Source: Acidobacteriota bacterium
Lineage (GTDB): Bacteria > Acidobacteriota > Terriglobia > Terriglobales > Acidobacteriaceae
Assembly (NCBI GenBank): GCA_021802085.1
Contig: JAKAAZ010000027.1
Location: forward strand, 1 to 21,659
Direction: 5' to 3'
DNA: 21,659 bases
Of the stretch, positions 14,748-21,659 are shown in pieces. The first letter of the stretch is position 1; each line of letters opens with the position of its first letter. The notes beneath the pieces were generated by a model that saw only the letters and a list, made by a program, of their open reading frames with translations, was not told where the DNA came from and did not search any database. A program made the position numbers and the translations under genes.

Positions 14748-15824
14748 AATGACATTTCGAACGATTTCATTCATCTCGGCACAGGCTGCGATGAACTGCC
14801 GCAACGTCCTGCGTGAAGAACCAAAGGTGTCGAACTCCGCGTGGGACAGTCCATCCTCCGTGTAGGCGCGCTGAAAGTCAGGAAATTTCTTCAGGAGCGT
14901 GTCGACTATTTTTGGATCGACCGGCATATCCATCCTTGGAACCACTTCAATATCGCTGGCGTTATATCGGCGCTGCCAGGCGCAAGGCGGGGAGATGACC
15001 ACATCGCCGCCAATGAACTCGCTCCAATGCATGTGATTGCGGAATGCCGCGGACAGAAGGCGTATCCGATATCCGCGCTTACGGTATATCTCATAGGCCT
15101 TCTTGAACACTGCGACTCCGGCCCACTCCAGATAGCCCGGGTCGACAGAGAGATTCTGCTTCTCCATCACAACTTTCAGCCAGTCATCCAGCCGTCCCAC
15201 CATAATGGTGCAGACTGGCCCCATCGTCGCGATCTCAAGGCCTTCAGCTTCCCTTCGTTTCAAACCACGCTCCACGGCTTCCGCCACGGCAATGGCTTGC
15301 GGCAGCGTGAAGCTGACGGTTGCGTTAATGCTGATCCCGCGATACGTCGCTTCCTCGATCGCGACGATTCCCGCGCGCGTGGCCGCGATTTTAACAATCA
15401 TGTTCGGCGCCAGCCGATTGAATTTGACCGCCTGGGCCACAATCGCATCGGAATTGCGATACGTTCTGGGGTCCGTCTGGATGGAAAGCCGGCCGTTCCG
15501 CCCGTGCTGCTCGTCGAAGATCGGCTTGAGCAGCCGCGCCGCGTTCGCGGACATTTCTTCCACAACCATCCATGCAATTTCGTCTTCCGTTGCCCGCGCA
15601 TGGGTCTCTGCAAGAGCCTGAATGCGGGGTTTCCATACCGGCATTTCCTTCTTGAGCACGGAAACGGCAATCGAGGGATTGCAGGTGGCCCCCACGGCCC
15701 CGTGCTCGATGGAATAGCGAAGCTCTTCCACAGAGGCCGAATCATTCCACAGACACGTCGGGGTCGTCTGTGTCATTTGAAACAGTGGACTCTTGTATTG
15801 GAGTTGCGCTTCCATCGGACTCAT
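14724..15824 (-). CDS. Transaldolase-family protein
   Basis: A 366-residue class I aldolase-type protein resembling the long (mycobacterial-type) transaldolases. Visible features are CLWNDSASVEELRYSI, AVGATCNPSIAVSVL (family TNPS motif with Cys for Thr), LSIQTDPRTYRN, and MIVKIAATRAGIVAIEEATYRGISINATVSFTLPQAIAVAEAVERGL with Lys145 as the expected Schiff-base lysine, plus RLLSAAFRNHMHWSEFIGGDVVISPP. ATG 15824 is preferred over 15854 because TCTGGGGGATCG gives a clear ribosome binding site. Housekeeping transaldolase is one reading. The position, divergent from iolB, suggests catabolic use instead. It might replace the IolJ aldolase, or act as a sulfofructose transaldolase giving sulfolactaldehyde for the sulfolactate operon. 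The family is sure; both specific roles are inference. Confidence 0.85.
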   Translation of the reverse strand: MSPMEAQLQYKSPLFQMTQTTPTCLWNDSASVEELRYSIEHGAVGATCNPSIAVSVLKKEMPVWKPRIQALAETHARATEDEIAWMVVEEMSANAARLLKPIFDEQHGRNGRLSIQTDPRTYRNSDAIVAQAVKFNRLAPNMIVKIAATRAGIVAIEEATYRGISINATVSFTLPQAIAVAEAVERGLKRREAEGLEIATMGPVCTIMVGRLDDWLKVVMEKQNLSVDPGYLEWAGVAVFKKAYEIYRKRGYRIRLLSAAFRNHMHWSEFIGGDVVISPPCAWQRRYNASDIEVVPRMDMPVDPKIVDTLLKKFPDFQRAYTEDGLSHAEFDTFGSSRRTLRQFIAACAEMNEIVRNVILPNPDTE

Positions 15825-15858
15825 CGATCCCCCAGAAATAGAAAACGTGTGCAAGAAA

Positions 15859-15888
15859 ATCCTACCATTCTCCGATAATTCCGATCAA
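15859..15888 (-). promoter_or_regulatory. Candidate promoter of the transaldolase gene
   Basis: On the minus strand TTGATC (15888-15883) and TAGGAT (15864-15859) are separated by 18 nt and lie 35 nt upstream of ATG 15824. Both hexamers match consensus in four of six positions. The word CCGATAAT occurs at 15872-15879 in the spacer and again at 15917-15924, possibly a regulator contact. Confidence 0.35.
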
Positions 15889-15931
15889 CAAGTCCGACGC
15901 ATGTTTCACTATTTCACCGATAATCCACTGT

Positions 15932-15961
15932 TTGCAAAAACTTCGTTCGCTCAGTTACCAT
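15932..15961 (+). promoter_or_regulatory. Candidate promoter of the iol operon
   Basis: TTGCAA (15932-15937) and TACCAT (15956-15961) are separated by 18 nt and lie about 88 nt upstream of iolB. The match is moderate. It is placed as expected for a divergent promoter pair with the transaldolase gene. Confidence 0.3.
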
Positions 15962-16049
15962 ACACACGTGTTCAAAGCGCGATATTGGATCGCATGCTGG
16001 GCCGTGCCCGAAAGTGAATGAGCCGGCAAATGCGAAGAGGAAAATGCAT

Positions 16050-16874
16050 ATGAAACTGCTCATCCAGCCTGAAAATGGGACCATCACCGAATGTCCTGGC
16101 TTCGAATTTCTCAAATTAAACTCTCTCCAACTCGGCATCGGGAAACAGTTCCAGGCCGACACGGGAGATTGCGAACTCGGCATTGTGCTCCTCGGTGGAA
16201 CGTGCTCGGTAGAGTCTTCGCGTGGAAGCTGGAGCAAGATCGGCAGGCGCCCCAATGTATTTTCGGGAATGCCGTATGGCCTCTACCTGCCTATCCAAAC
16301 TTCGTTCACCATCACGGCGGATTCGCAGTGCGATATCGCGCTCTGCTATTCGAAAGCGGAAACGAGCTATCCGCCCAAACTCGTCACGCCTTCCGATGTC
16401 GCGGTTGAAATTCGCGGCGCCGGCAATGCCACGCGGCAGATCAACAGCATTTTCCCGCCGGATTTTCCAGCCGATCGCCTCATTGTGGTGGAGGTGTACA
16501 CGCCCGCCGGCAATTGGTCCAGCTACCCGCCCCACAAACACGATGTGCACAACCCTCCTGGCGAAGTCGATCTGGAAGAGATTTACTTCTACCGCGTCGA
16601 TCCACCGGATGGTTTTGCGATCCAAAAGGTCTACACGTCCGACCGCCATCTGGATGAGACGCTGACAGTTCGCAACGGTGAAATGGTGTTGGTTCCGGAG
16701 GGATATCATCCCGTAGTTGCGGCCCATGGATACAACGTGTACTACCTGAACGCGCTGGCCGGCTCGGCGCGATCGCTCGCCAACTCGGAAGACCCCGACC
16801 ACCTTTGGGTGCGGCAGAACTGGCGCGACAAGGACCCCCGGGTTCCTGTAGTTTCGATGCAAATGGAGAACTGA
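16050..16874 (+). CDS. iolB: 5-deoxy-glucuronate isomerase
   Basis: A 274-residue double-cupin protein of the IolB/KduI family. Landmarks are CELGIVLLGGTCSVES, NVFSGMPYGLYLP, SSYPPHKHDVHNPPGEVDLEEIYFYR (metal-binding His-x-His and Glu), and VPEGYHPVVAAHGYNVYYLNALAG. IolB converts 5-deoxy-glucuronate to 2-deoxy-5-keto-gluconate, the fourth step of the myo-inositol pathway in the cytoplasm. ATG 16050 is chosen because GAAGAGG (16034-16040) has normal spacing to it and homologues begin MKLLI-like; ATG 16044 would be too close and GTG 16014 lacks a site. It is the first gene of a four-gene iol operon and divergent from the transaldolase gene. Confidence 0.93.
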   Translation: MKLLIQPENGTITECPGFEFLKLNSLQLGIGKQFQADTGDCELGIVLLGGTCSVESSRGSWSKIGRRPNVFSGMPYGLYLPIQTSFTITADSQCDIALCYSKAETSYPPKLVTPSDVAVEIRGAGNATRQINSIFPPDFPADRLIVVEVYTPAGNWSSYPPHKHDVHNPPGEVDLEEIYFYRVDPPDGFAIQKVYTSDRHLDETLTVRNGEMVLVPEGYHPVVAAHGYNVYYLNALAGSARSLANSEDPDHLWVRQNWRDKDPRVPVVSMQMEN

Positions 16875-16897
16875 AAACTTTTTCTGGGGGAACTTGC

Positions 16898-18790
16898 ATG
16901 CACACACGCTACATCACAATGGGCCAGGCCCTGGTCGCTTTCCTGAAGAATCAGTATGTCGAACGCGATGGCTGCGAGAATCGTTTTTTCGCCGGGGCCA
17001 TTGGCATCTTTGGTCATGGCATCATCGCAGGCGTCGGTCAGGCGCTGCAGGAAAGCCCGGATTTCCCCTACTATCTCTGCCGCAATGAACAGGGCGGCGT
17101 CCACATCGCGACTGGGTATGCGAAGGCAAGAATTCGCAAAAGCGCATTTGTCTGTCTTTCCTCCATCGGACCCGGCGCAACCAATATGATCACGGGAGCC
17201 GCCACCGCTACGGTGAATCGGATTCCGGTGCTATTGCTTGCGGGCGACATCTTTGCCAGACGCAACGTTGCGCCAGTTCTACAGCAGCTTGAGTCCGAGC
17301 ACTCGCAGGACGTTTCGGTCAATGACGCGTTCAAGCCTGTATCGCGGTACTGGGACCGCATCTACCGGCCCGAGCAGCTCATCACGTCGCTTCCTGAAGC
17401 GATGCGCGTGCTGACGTCCCCTGCTCAAACGGGCGCCGTTACGCTCGCACTGCCACAGGACGTACAAGCAGAGGCCGCTCATTTCCCCGCGGAAATGTTT
17501 GAAAAAAGGATATGGCACATCGCGCGGCCCGAGCCGGAACCTGTGTTGCTTACAAAAGCGGCGGATTGGATTCGCAAAGCGAAGCGTCCGATTATCATTG
17601 CCGGCGGCGGCGCTCTTTTTAGCGAAGCCAGCGAGGCGCTAGCGAAGTTCTGTTCAGCGACAGGAATTCCAATGGGCGAAACGCAGGCTGGCAAGGGGTC
17701 CCTGCCATTCGACCATCCGCAAAACCTGGGCGCGATCGGCGTCACCGGAACGCCTGGCGCCAATATCGCCGCCCGCGAAGCCGATCTGGTCATCGCGATC
17801 GGCACGCGTCTTGCCGATTTCACCACGGCGTCAAAGACCGCTTTCCAGAATCCGGATGTTCGTTTCATCGGCATCAACGTGGCCGAAATGGATGCATTCA
17901 AGCACGCTGCCCTGCCGCTGCAGGCCGATGCGCGCGCCGCCCTCGATCGGTTGACTCAGGAACTGTCAGGATTCCATATCGGCACTTCCTACGCATCCGC
18001 CATTGCGAATTGGAAGGCCGGCTGGGAAGCGGAGACTGACCGCATCTACGCGCTGCGCGAAGGTCCGCCACTGAGTCAGGGAGAAGTCGTCGGCGCGATC
18101 GGCAAAGCGGTAGGCCCGGAAGATGTCATTGTCTGCGCTGCGGGAAGTCTGCCCGGCGATCTGCACAAACTCTGGCGAACACAGCGTCCATCCGGCTATC
18201 ACATGGAATATGGATACTCGTGTATGGGCTATGAAATTGCCGCGGGATTGGGCGTCAAGATGGCCGATCCAGCGCGCGAAGTATTCGTCCTTGTTGGCGA
18301 TGCTTCCTTCCTGATGTTGTCTTCGGAGATCGCTACCTCCATTCAGGAAGGGTACAAACTCAGCATTGTCGTCTTTGACAATCATGGTTTCGGCAGCATC
18401 GGCAATCTTTCCAAATCCGTTGGGTCGCATGGATTTGGAACGTATTATCGCTACCGCAATCCGAGCACCGGGCAACTCGATGGAGCCAACCTGCCTGTTG
18501 ATTTCGCGAAGCTGGCGGAAGGCTATGGGGCTCGCGCCATCCGCGCGACAACGCTGCAGGATGTTGAGAGCGCCCTGAAAACGATGAAGGCGGAGAACCG
18601 CACAACGGTCCTTGTGGTGGAAGTCGACAAGGAGATAAGCGTAGGCGGATATGAGTCCTGGTGGGATGTGCCGATTTCCCAGGTGTCGCAGAGCAAAAGC
18701 ATCCAGGAAGCTCGCGCAAAATATGAAGCTGCTGTCGTGAAAGAGCGGCATTACGAAATCTCAATACCGGAATCGAAGGATCAAGAATGA
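16898..18790 (+). CDS. iolD: 3D-(3,5/4)-trihydroxycyclohexane-1,2-dione acylhydrolase (decyclizing)
   Basis: A 630-residue thiamine diphosphate enzyme. The N-terminal pyrimidine-binding domain has AGAIGIFGHGIIAGVGQAL and YYLCRNEQGGVHIATGYAKA, with the activating glutamate in NEQ. The middle domain has AKRPIIIAGGGALFSEAS. The C-terminal diphosphate domain has MEYGYSCMGYEIAAGLGVKMADP and GDASFLMLSSEIATSIQEGYKLSIVVFDNHGF. IolD opens the ring of trihydroxycyclohexanedione to give 5-deoxy-glucuronate for IolB. ATG 16898 is preferred over the frame from 16805, which overlaps iolB; CTGGGGGAAC (16884-16893) is the ribosome binding site. It overlaps iolA by four bases (ATGA), so expression is coupled. 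Acetolactate synthase-like enzymes are more distant and lack the IolD N-terminus. Confidence 0.94.
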   Translation: MHTRYITMGQALVAFLKNQYVERDGCENRFFAGAIGIFGHGIIAGVGQALQESPDFPYYLCRNEQGGVHIATGYAKARIRKSAFVCLSSIGPGATNMITGAATATVNRIPVLLLAGDIFARRNVAPVLQQLESEHSQDVSVNDAFKPVSRYWDRIYRPEQLITSLPEAMRVLTSPAQTGAVTLALPQDVQAEAAHFPAEMFEKRIWHIARPEPEPVLLTKAADWIRKAKRPIIIAGGGALFSEASEALAKFCSATGIPMGETQAGKGSLPFDHPQNLGAIGVTGTPGANIAAREADLVIAIGTRLADFTTASKTAFQNPDVRFIGINVAEMDAFKHAALPLQADARAALDRLTQELSGFHIGTSYASAIANWKAGWEAETDRIYALREGPPLSQGEVVGAIGKAVGPEDVIVCAAGSLPGDLHKLWRTQRPSGYHMEYGYSCMGYEIAAGLGVKMADPAREVFVLVGDASFLMLSSEIATSIQEGYKLSIVVFDNHGFGSIGNLSKSVGSHGFGTYYRYRNPSTGQLDGANLPVDFAKLAEGYGARAIRATTLQDVESALKTMKAENRTTVLVVEVDKEISVGGYESWWDVPISQVSQSKSIQEARAKYEAAVVKERHYEISIPESKDQE

Positions 18791-20253
18791 CTGAAGTACA
18801 AAACTACATTGAGGGCCGCTGGCTGCCCTCCACCCTGAGCAACACAGAGTTATGCAACCCTTCCACGGGCGAGTTGCTAGGACATCTCGCCGCTGGAACG
18901 GAAGAGGAAGTAGCTGAGGCTGTGCGTGCGGCCAGCGCTGCGTTTCCGGGTTGGGCGGCGACGCCAGCACCCGACCGCATTCAATTTCTATTCCGATTTA
19001 AACAACTCCTGGAAGACCACTTCGAAGAAATCGCGCGCTTGGTCATCATCGAAAATGGAAAAACCCTCGGCGAAGCGAAAGGCGAACTGCGTCGCGGTAT
19101 CGAAAACGTCGAGGTCGCCTGTGGCATCCCGATTCTGATGCAAGGCTACAGCCTCGATGACATTGCGCGCGGCATCGACGAATTCATGACGCGAGAGTCA
19201 TTGGGAGTTGTCGGCATCATTACGCCCTTTAACTTTCCGGTGATGATTCCTCTCTGGTTCTTGCCGTACGCGATTGCCTGCGGGAACACCGTCGTCATCA
19301 AGCCGTCGGAGCGCGTTCCATTCAGCATGCTTCGTGTAATGAAATTGCTGGAGGAAACTGGCCTCCCCGCAGGCGTCGTCAATCTTGTCAATGGCGGTAA
19401 GCCGGTGGTGGACGCGTTGCTGGACCATCCCCTGGTGCGCGCAATCAGCTTTGTCGGATCGACGCCCGTCGCCAAGTACATCTATTCTCGCGGCAGCGCC
19501 AATGGAAAGCGCGTGCAATGCCAGGGCGGGGCCAAGAATCATGTTGTCGTCCTGCCCGATGCGGATGTGGACACGACAACCCGGATCATTGCGGACAGCG
19601 CCTTTGGCTGCGCCGGACAACGTTGTCTGGCTGTATCTGTAACGCTCACCGTTGGAAAGGCGCGCGACTGGTTTACCGATTCAATTTCCACTGCGGCCGC
19701 ATCTTTGAGAGTTGGGGATGGTCTGAATCCTGAAACGCAGATGGGACCCGTCATCACGTCTGCCAGTCGAGACCGCGTACGGTCCCTCATCGAGAAAGGC
19801 GTGCAGGATGGCGCGAAACCCGTCGTAGACGGCAGACAACTGCAAGTCAAAGGACACGACCAGGGCAATTTTTTAGGAGCGAGCATTCTGGATGGTGTGC
19901 CAGCCACCAGCGAACTGGCTGACACAGAGATTTTCGGGCCGGTATTGAGCCTGGTTCATCTCAACACGGTGGAAGAGGCAATCGAACTGATTGCGCGCAG
20001 CCCTTATGGCAATGCGGCGTCCATTTTCACTTCGAGCGGCGCGGCTGCGCGTCAGTTCAGAAAATCCGTTTCCACCGGCAATGTCGGCATCAACATCGGC
20101 GTCGCCGCTCCCATGGCATACTTCCCCTTCAGCGGATGGAAGAGCAGCTTTTTCGGCGTCATGCATGCCCAGGGACGGGATGCTATCGAGTTCTACACCG
20201 ACAAGAAAGTGACCATCGAACGCTGGCCAAAAAACTGGTCGCGGCAGTTTTAA
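18787..20253 (+). CDS. iolA: Methylmalonate/malonate-semialdehyde dehydrogenase (CoA-acylating)
   Basis: A 488-residue aldehyde dehydrogenase of the MmsA/IolA branch. Landmarks are VQNYIEGRW, GVVGIITPFNFPVMIPLWFLPYAIACGNTVVIKPSERVP, SFVGSTPVAKYIY, CQGGAKNHVVVLPDAD (MmsA-type, without the usual general-base glutamate) and the catalytic cysteine in GCAGQRCLAVS, then EIFGPVLS near the C-terminus. It converts malonate semialdehyde to acetyl-CoA and CO2, or methylmalonate semialdehyde to propionyl-CoA, the last step of inositol breakdown. The start ATG overlaps the iolD stop. It belongs to a different branch from the aldehyde dehydrogenase at the left window edge, whose C-terminus is GabD-like. 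A valine-pathway mmsA role is possible but the operon favours inositol. Confidence 0.93.
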   Translation: MTEVQNYIEGRWLPSTLSNTELCNPSTGELLGHLAAGTEEEVAEAVRAASAAFPGWAATPAPDRIQFLFRFKQLLEDHFEEIARLVIIENGKTLGEAKGELRRGIENVEVACGIPILMQGYSLDDIARGIDEFMTRESLGVVGIITPFNFPVMIPLWFLPYAIACGNTVVIKPSERVPFSMLRVMKLLEETGLPAGVVNLVNGGKPVVDALLDHPLVRAISFVGSTPVAKYIYSRGSANGKRVQCQGGAKNHVVVLPDADVDTTTRIIADSAFGCAGQRCLAVSVTLTVGKARDWFTDSISTAAASLRVGDGLNPETQMGPVITSASRDRVRSLIEKGVQDGAKPVVDGRQLQVKGHDQGNFLGASILDGVPATSELADTEIFGPVLSLVHLNTVEEAIELIARSPYGNAASIFTSSGAAARQFRKSVSTGNVGINIGVAAPMAYFPFSGWKSSFFGVMHAQGRDAIEFYTDKKVTIERWPKNWSRQF

Positions 20254-20289
20254 TCTGACAAATCGAGAGAACACTCGATAGGGAGACAC

Positions 20290-21186
20290 ATGTCGATACG
20301 CATTGCGACTGCCCCGGTTAGCTGGGGGATTCTCGAAGTGGAAGGCTGGGCGCGGCAACAAACCTACGCCGAGGTCCTGGACGAAATGGTGCAGACTGGC
20401 TATGTCGGCACCGAACTCGGTCCCTATGGCTTTCTTCCAACCGACCCCGCAGCACTTCGCGCGGAACTGCAAAAGCGAAACCTCTCGCTGATCGGAGCAT
20501 TCGTTCCCTTGCCGCTCAAGGATCCAACCAAGCAGCAGGAAGCGATGCGCTCGGCGCTGGAGGTTGCACACTTACTCGCGGCCTGTGGCGCGCCGCTCGT
20601 CGTACTTGCAGATGAGCTCAATACCAGCCGCATGAACATTGCCGGATCTGCCGGGAAGCAAGACGGATTTAACCAGACTGAATGGCGGGATGCGGCGGCG
20701 CTCATTTCGGAAATCGCAACCGTTATGAAAGGCATGGGCCTGCGCAGCGTATTTCATCATCATGCGGGCACATATATTGAAACACCGGAGGAAGTGGCTC
20801 AGCTACTGAGCCTGACGGATCCCTCTCTGCTAGGCATATGCCTCGACACGGGACACTATCTCTATGGCGGCGGAGATCCCGTGCAATTCGCCCGTGAACA
20901 CGCGGCCCGCATCTGGCATCTGCATTTGAAGGATGTTCACGTCAACATTTTGAACGAGGCGCGTCGCGGCAAAATCCCCTATCTCGATGCCATTCGTCGG
21001 GGTGTCTTCTGTGAACTTGGAAAAGGCGATGTGGACCTGGTAGGCGTAATTCGCGAGCTCGGAAAATCCAACTTTGATGGCTGGGCCGTTTTTGAGCAGG
21101 ATATCGACACTACTCTACCGGACGCCGATCCGTTGAAAAGTGCGGTCGGCAGTCGCAATTACTTGCGCGAATTCGCAAGTCTTTAG
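20290..21186 (+). CDS. iolE: myo-inosose-2 dehydratase
   Basis: A 298-residue TIM-barrel protein of the IolE type. It begins IRIATAPVSWGILEVEGW and continues with YVGTELGPYGFLPTD, RSVFHHHAGTYIETPEEV, GICLDTGHYLYGGGDP, RIWHLHLKDVH and GVFCELGKGDVDLVGVIREL. These are the metal-ligand and substrate regions conserved in inosose dehydratases. It removes water from 2-keto-myo-inositol to give the diketone used by IolD. AGGGAGA sits 4-10 nt before ATG 20290, and the gap from iolA is 36 nt. A family A element starts at its stop codon: TAG is made of the TA target plus the element's first G. As the window shows no iolG, iolC or iolJ, the pathway must be completed elsewhere. Confidence 0.93.
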   Translation: MSIRIATAPVSWGILEVEGWARQQTYAEVLDEMVQTGYVGTELGPYGFLPTDPAALRAELQKRNLSLIGAFVPLPLKDPTKQQEAMRSALEVAHLLAACGAPLVVLADELNTSRMNIAGSAGKQDGFNQTEWRDAAALISEIATVMKGMGLRSVFHHHAGTYIETPEEVAQLLSLTDPSLLGICLDTGHYLYGGGDPVQFAREHAARIWHLHLKDVHVNILNEARRGKIPYLDAIRRGVFCELGKGDVDLVGVIRELGKSNFDGWAVFEQDIDTTLPDADPLKSAVGSRNYLREFASL

Positions 21187-21385
21187 AGCGGATTTACAGA
21201 TACTGCGATCAAAATGGGAGGAGTCATTCTGAGCCCTTCGGCTACGCTCAGGGTAAACTCCGCGAAGAATCCAGAGGGTGACGGCGGCAATGACCAGGCG
21301 CATATCGTCTGGATTCTTCACTCCGCTACGCTCCGTTCAGAATGACTCCCTTTCACAAATAACTACACCTACTGTCAATCCGCAA
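21186..21385. mobile_element. Miniature inverted-repeat element, family A, copy 2
   Basis: A 200-bp copy of the element at 4137-4311. Its ends are GCGGATTTACAG (left) and, read backwards, GCGGATTGACAG (right). TA at 21184-21185 and 21386-21387 flank it. It is longer than copy 1 because of an extra palindromic segment around GAGCCCTTCGGCTACGCTC. It begins at the third base of the iolE stop codon. A minus-strand reading frame across it (VYPERSRRAQNDS) is a by-product of the repeat, not a gene. Confidence 0.72.
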
Positions 21386-21387
21386 TA

Positions 21388-21556
21388 GAGTCCTGTCTCT
21401 GAAGTTCATTCAACAATTCGATTCATGGAAGTGATTCGAACAGCAGCACTCAGGGGCTAAAGCCCATCTGTTTTGCGCCATTTACGGCACGACTGAAGTC
21501 GTGCCCCGATACATGACCGAAAATCATTTCGTTAACAAATTTAAGACTCAGGACAC
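21388..21556. mobile_element. Miniature inverted-repeat element, family B, copy 2
   Basis: A 169-bp copy of the element at 14404-14619 with a single copy of the inner unit. Ends are GTCCTGTCTCT (21390-21400, one base different) and AGACTCAGGAC (21544-21554). TA at 21386-21387, shared with the neighbouring family A copy, and TA at 21557-21558 flank it. The GGGCT/AGCCC and GGCACGACT/AGTCGTGCC hairpins are kept. Confidence 0.75.
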
Positions 21557-21558
21557 TA

Positions 21559-21659
21559 GGAGTCTGTCGGGCATAAGGGTTTGAGATTTTGTAACCAACA
21601 TAGAATCAACAACATACCAAACATGGTAGATTTTGTAGGTTGTTGATTTTAAAGGGTAT
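21559..21659. other. Non-coding right edge with a 14-bp inverted repeat, possible insertion-sequence end
   Basis: No gene is visible. AATCAACAACATAC (21604-21617) and GTAGGTTGTTGATT (21635-21648) form a hairpin with 13 of 14 pairs around a 17-nt loop. The A+T-rich composition differs from the GC-rich genes before it. It could be the terminus of an insertion sequence that continues beyond the window, or a terminator-like structure. This is a low-confidence reading. Confidence 0.3.

Noticed and set aside
14841..15878. Plus-strand open frame (345 codons) opposite the transaldolase gene
   Set aside because: Low-complexity, Arg/His-rich translation with no family features; the opposite strand holds the real gene.
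18787..20253. The iolA-like gene as a second sulfolactaldehyde dehydrogenase
   Set aside because: CoA-acylating MmsA features (GAKNHVVVLPDAD, GCAGQRCLA) and coupling to iolD fit malonate-semialdehyde dehydrogenase better.
21115..21321. Minus-strand frame with VYPERSRRAQNDS
   Set aside because: It is translated from the family A palindromic repeat and the antisense of iolE; such peptides arise from repeats, not genes.

Overview
The window looks like part of a soil Acidobacteriota chromosome. The main evidence is a 1091-residue Oar-type TonB-dependent receptor with an N-terminal carboxypeptidase-regulatory-like domain, several Tat-signal sugar isomerases and oxidoreductases (MNRREF..., MHTRREF...), and short palindromic intergenic repeats. 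Taxonomy is inferred from gene style only; no rRNA or tRNA is present.

Layout. (1) 1-4018, + strand: a sulfolactate operon with the 3' end of a GabD-type aldehyde dehydrogenase, then suyA, suyB, comC and slcC. SlcC and ComC together can interconvert (S)- and (R)-sulfolactate via sulfopyruvate, and SuyAB splits (R)-sulfolactate into pyruvate and sulfite. (2) 4019-4347: a strong hairpin terminator and a TA-flanked miniature element (family A). (3) 9797-4348, - strand: a sugar isomerase/epimerase, a Gfo/Idh/MocA oxidoreductase (4-nt overlap) and the TonB-dependent receptor, behind a near-consensus promoter. (4) 13319-10176, - strand: glpK-glpD, for glycerol to dihydroxyacetone phosphate. (5) 13555-14412, + strand: a second Tat-signal sugar isomerase/epimerase, divergent from glpK across an operator-rich 235-nt gap. 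(6) 14404-14723: a second miniature element (family B) and a possible RNA pseudoknot. (7) 15824-14724, - strand: a transaldolase-family protein, divergent from (8) 16050-21186, + strand: iolB-iolD-iolA-iolE for inositol catabolism. (9) 21186-21659: adjacent copies of families A and B, then a hairpin that may be the edge of another mobile element.

The locus combines degradation of sulfolactate, glycerol and inositol with an outer-membrane receptor and Tat-exported sugar enzymes. One hypothesis is that it handles the polar head groups of plant or algal lipids: sulfoquinovosyl-glycerol would supply sulfolactate and glycerol, and phosphatidylinositol would supply inositol and glycerol. The transaldolase is the most open piece: it could be a sulfofructose transaldolase or a stand-in for the IolJ aldolase, which is not in the window. 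Regulation may be partly shared, since both Tat-isomerase promoters carry ATCGAT-like half-sites at exact 10-bp spacing.
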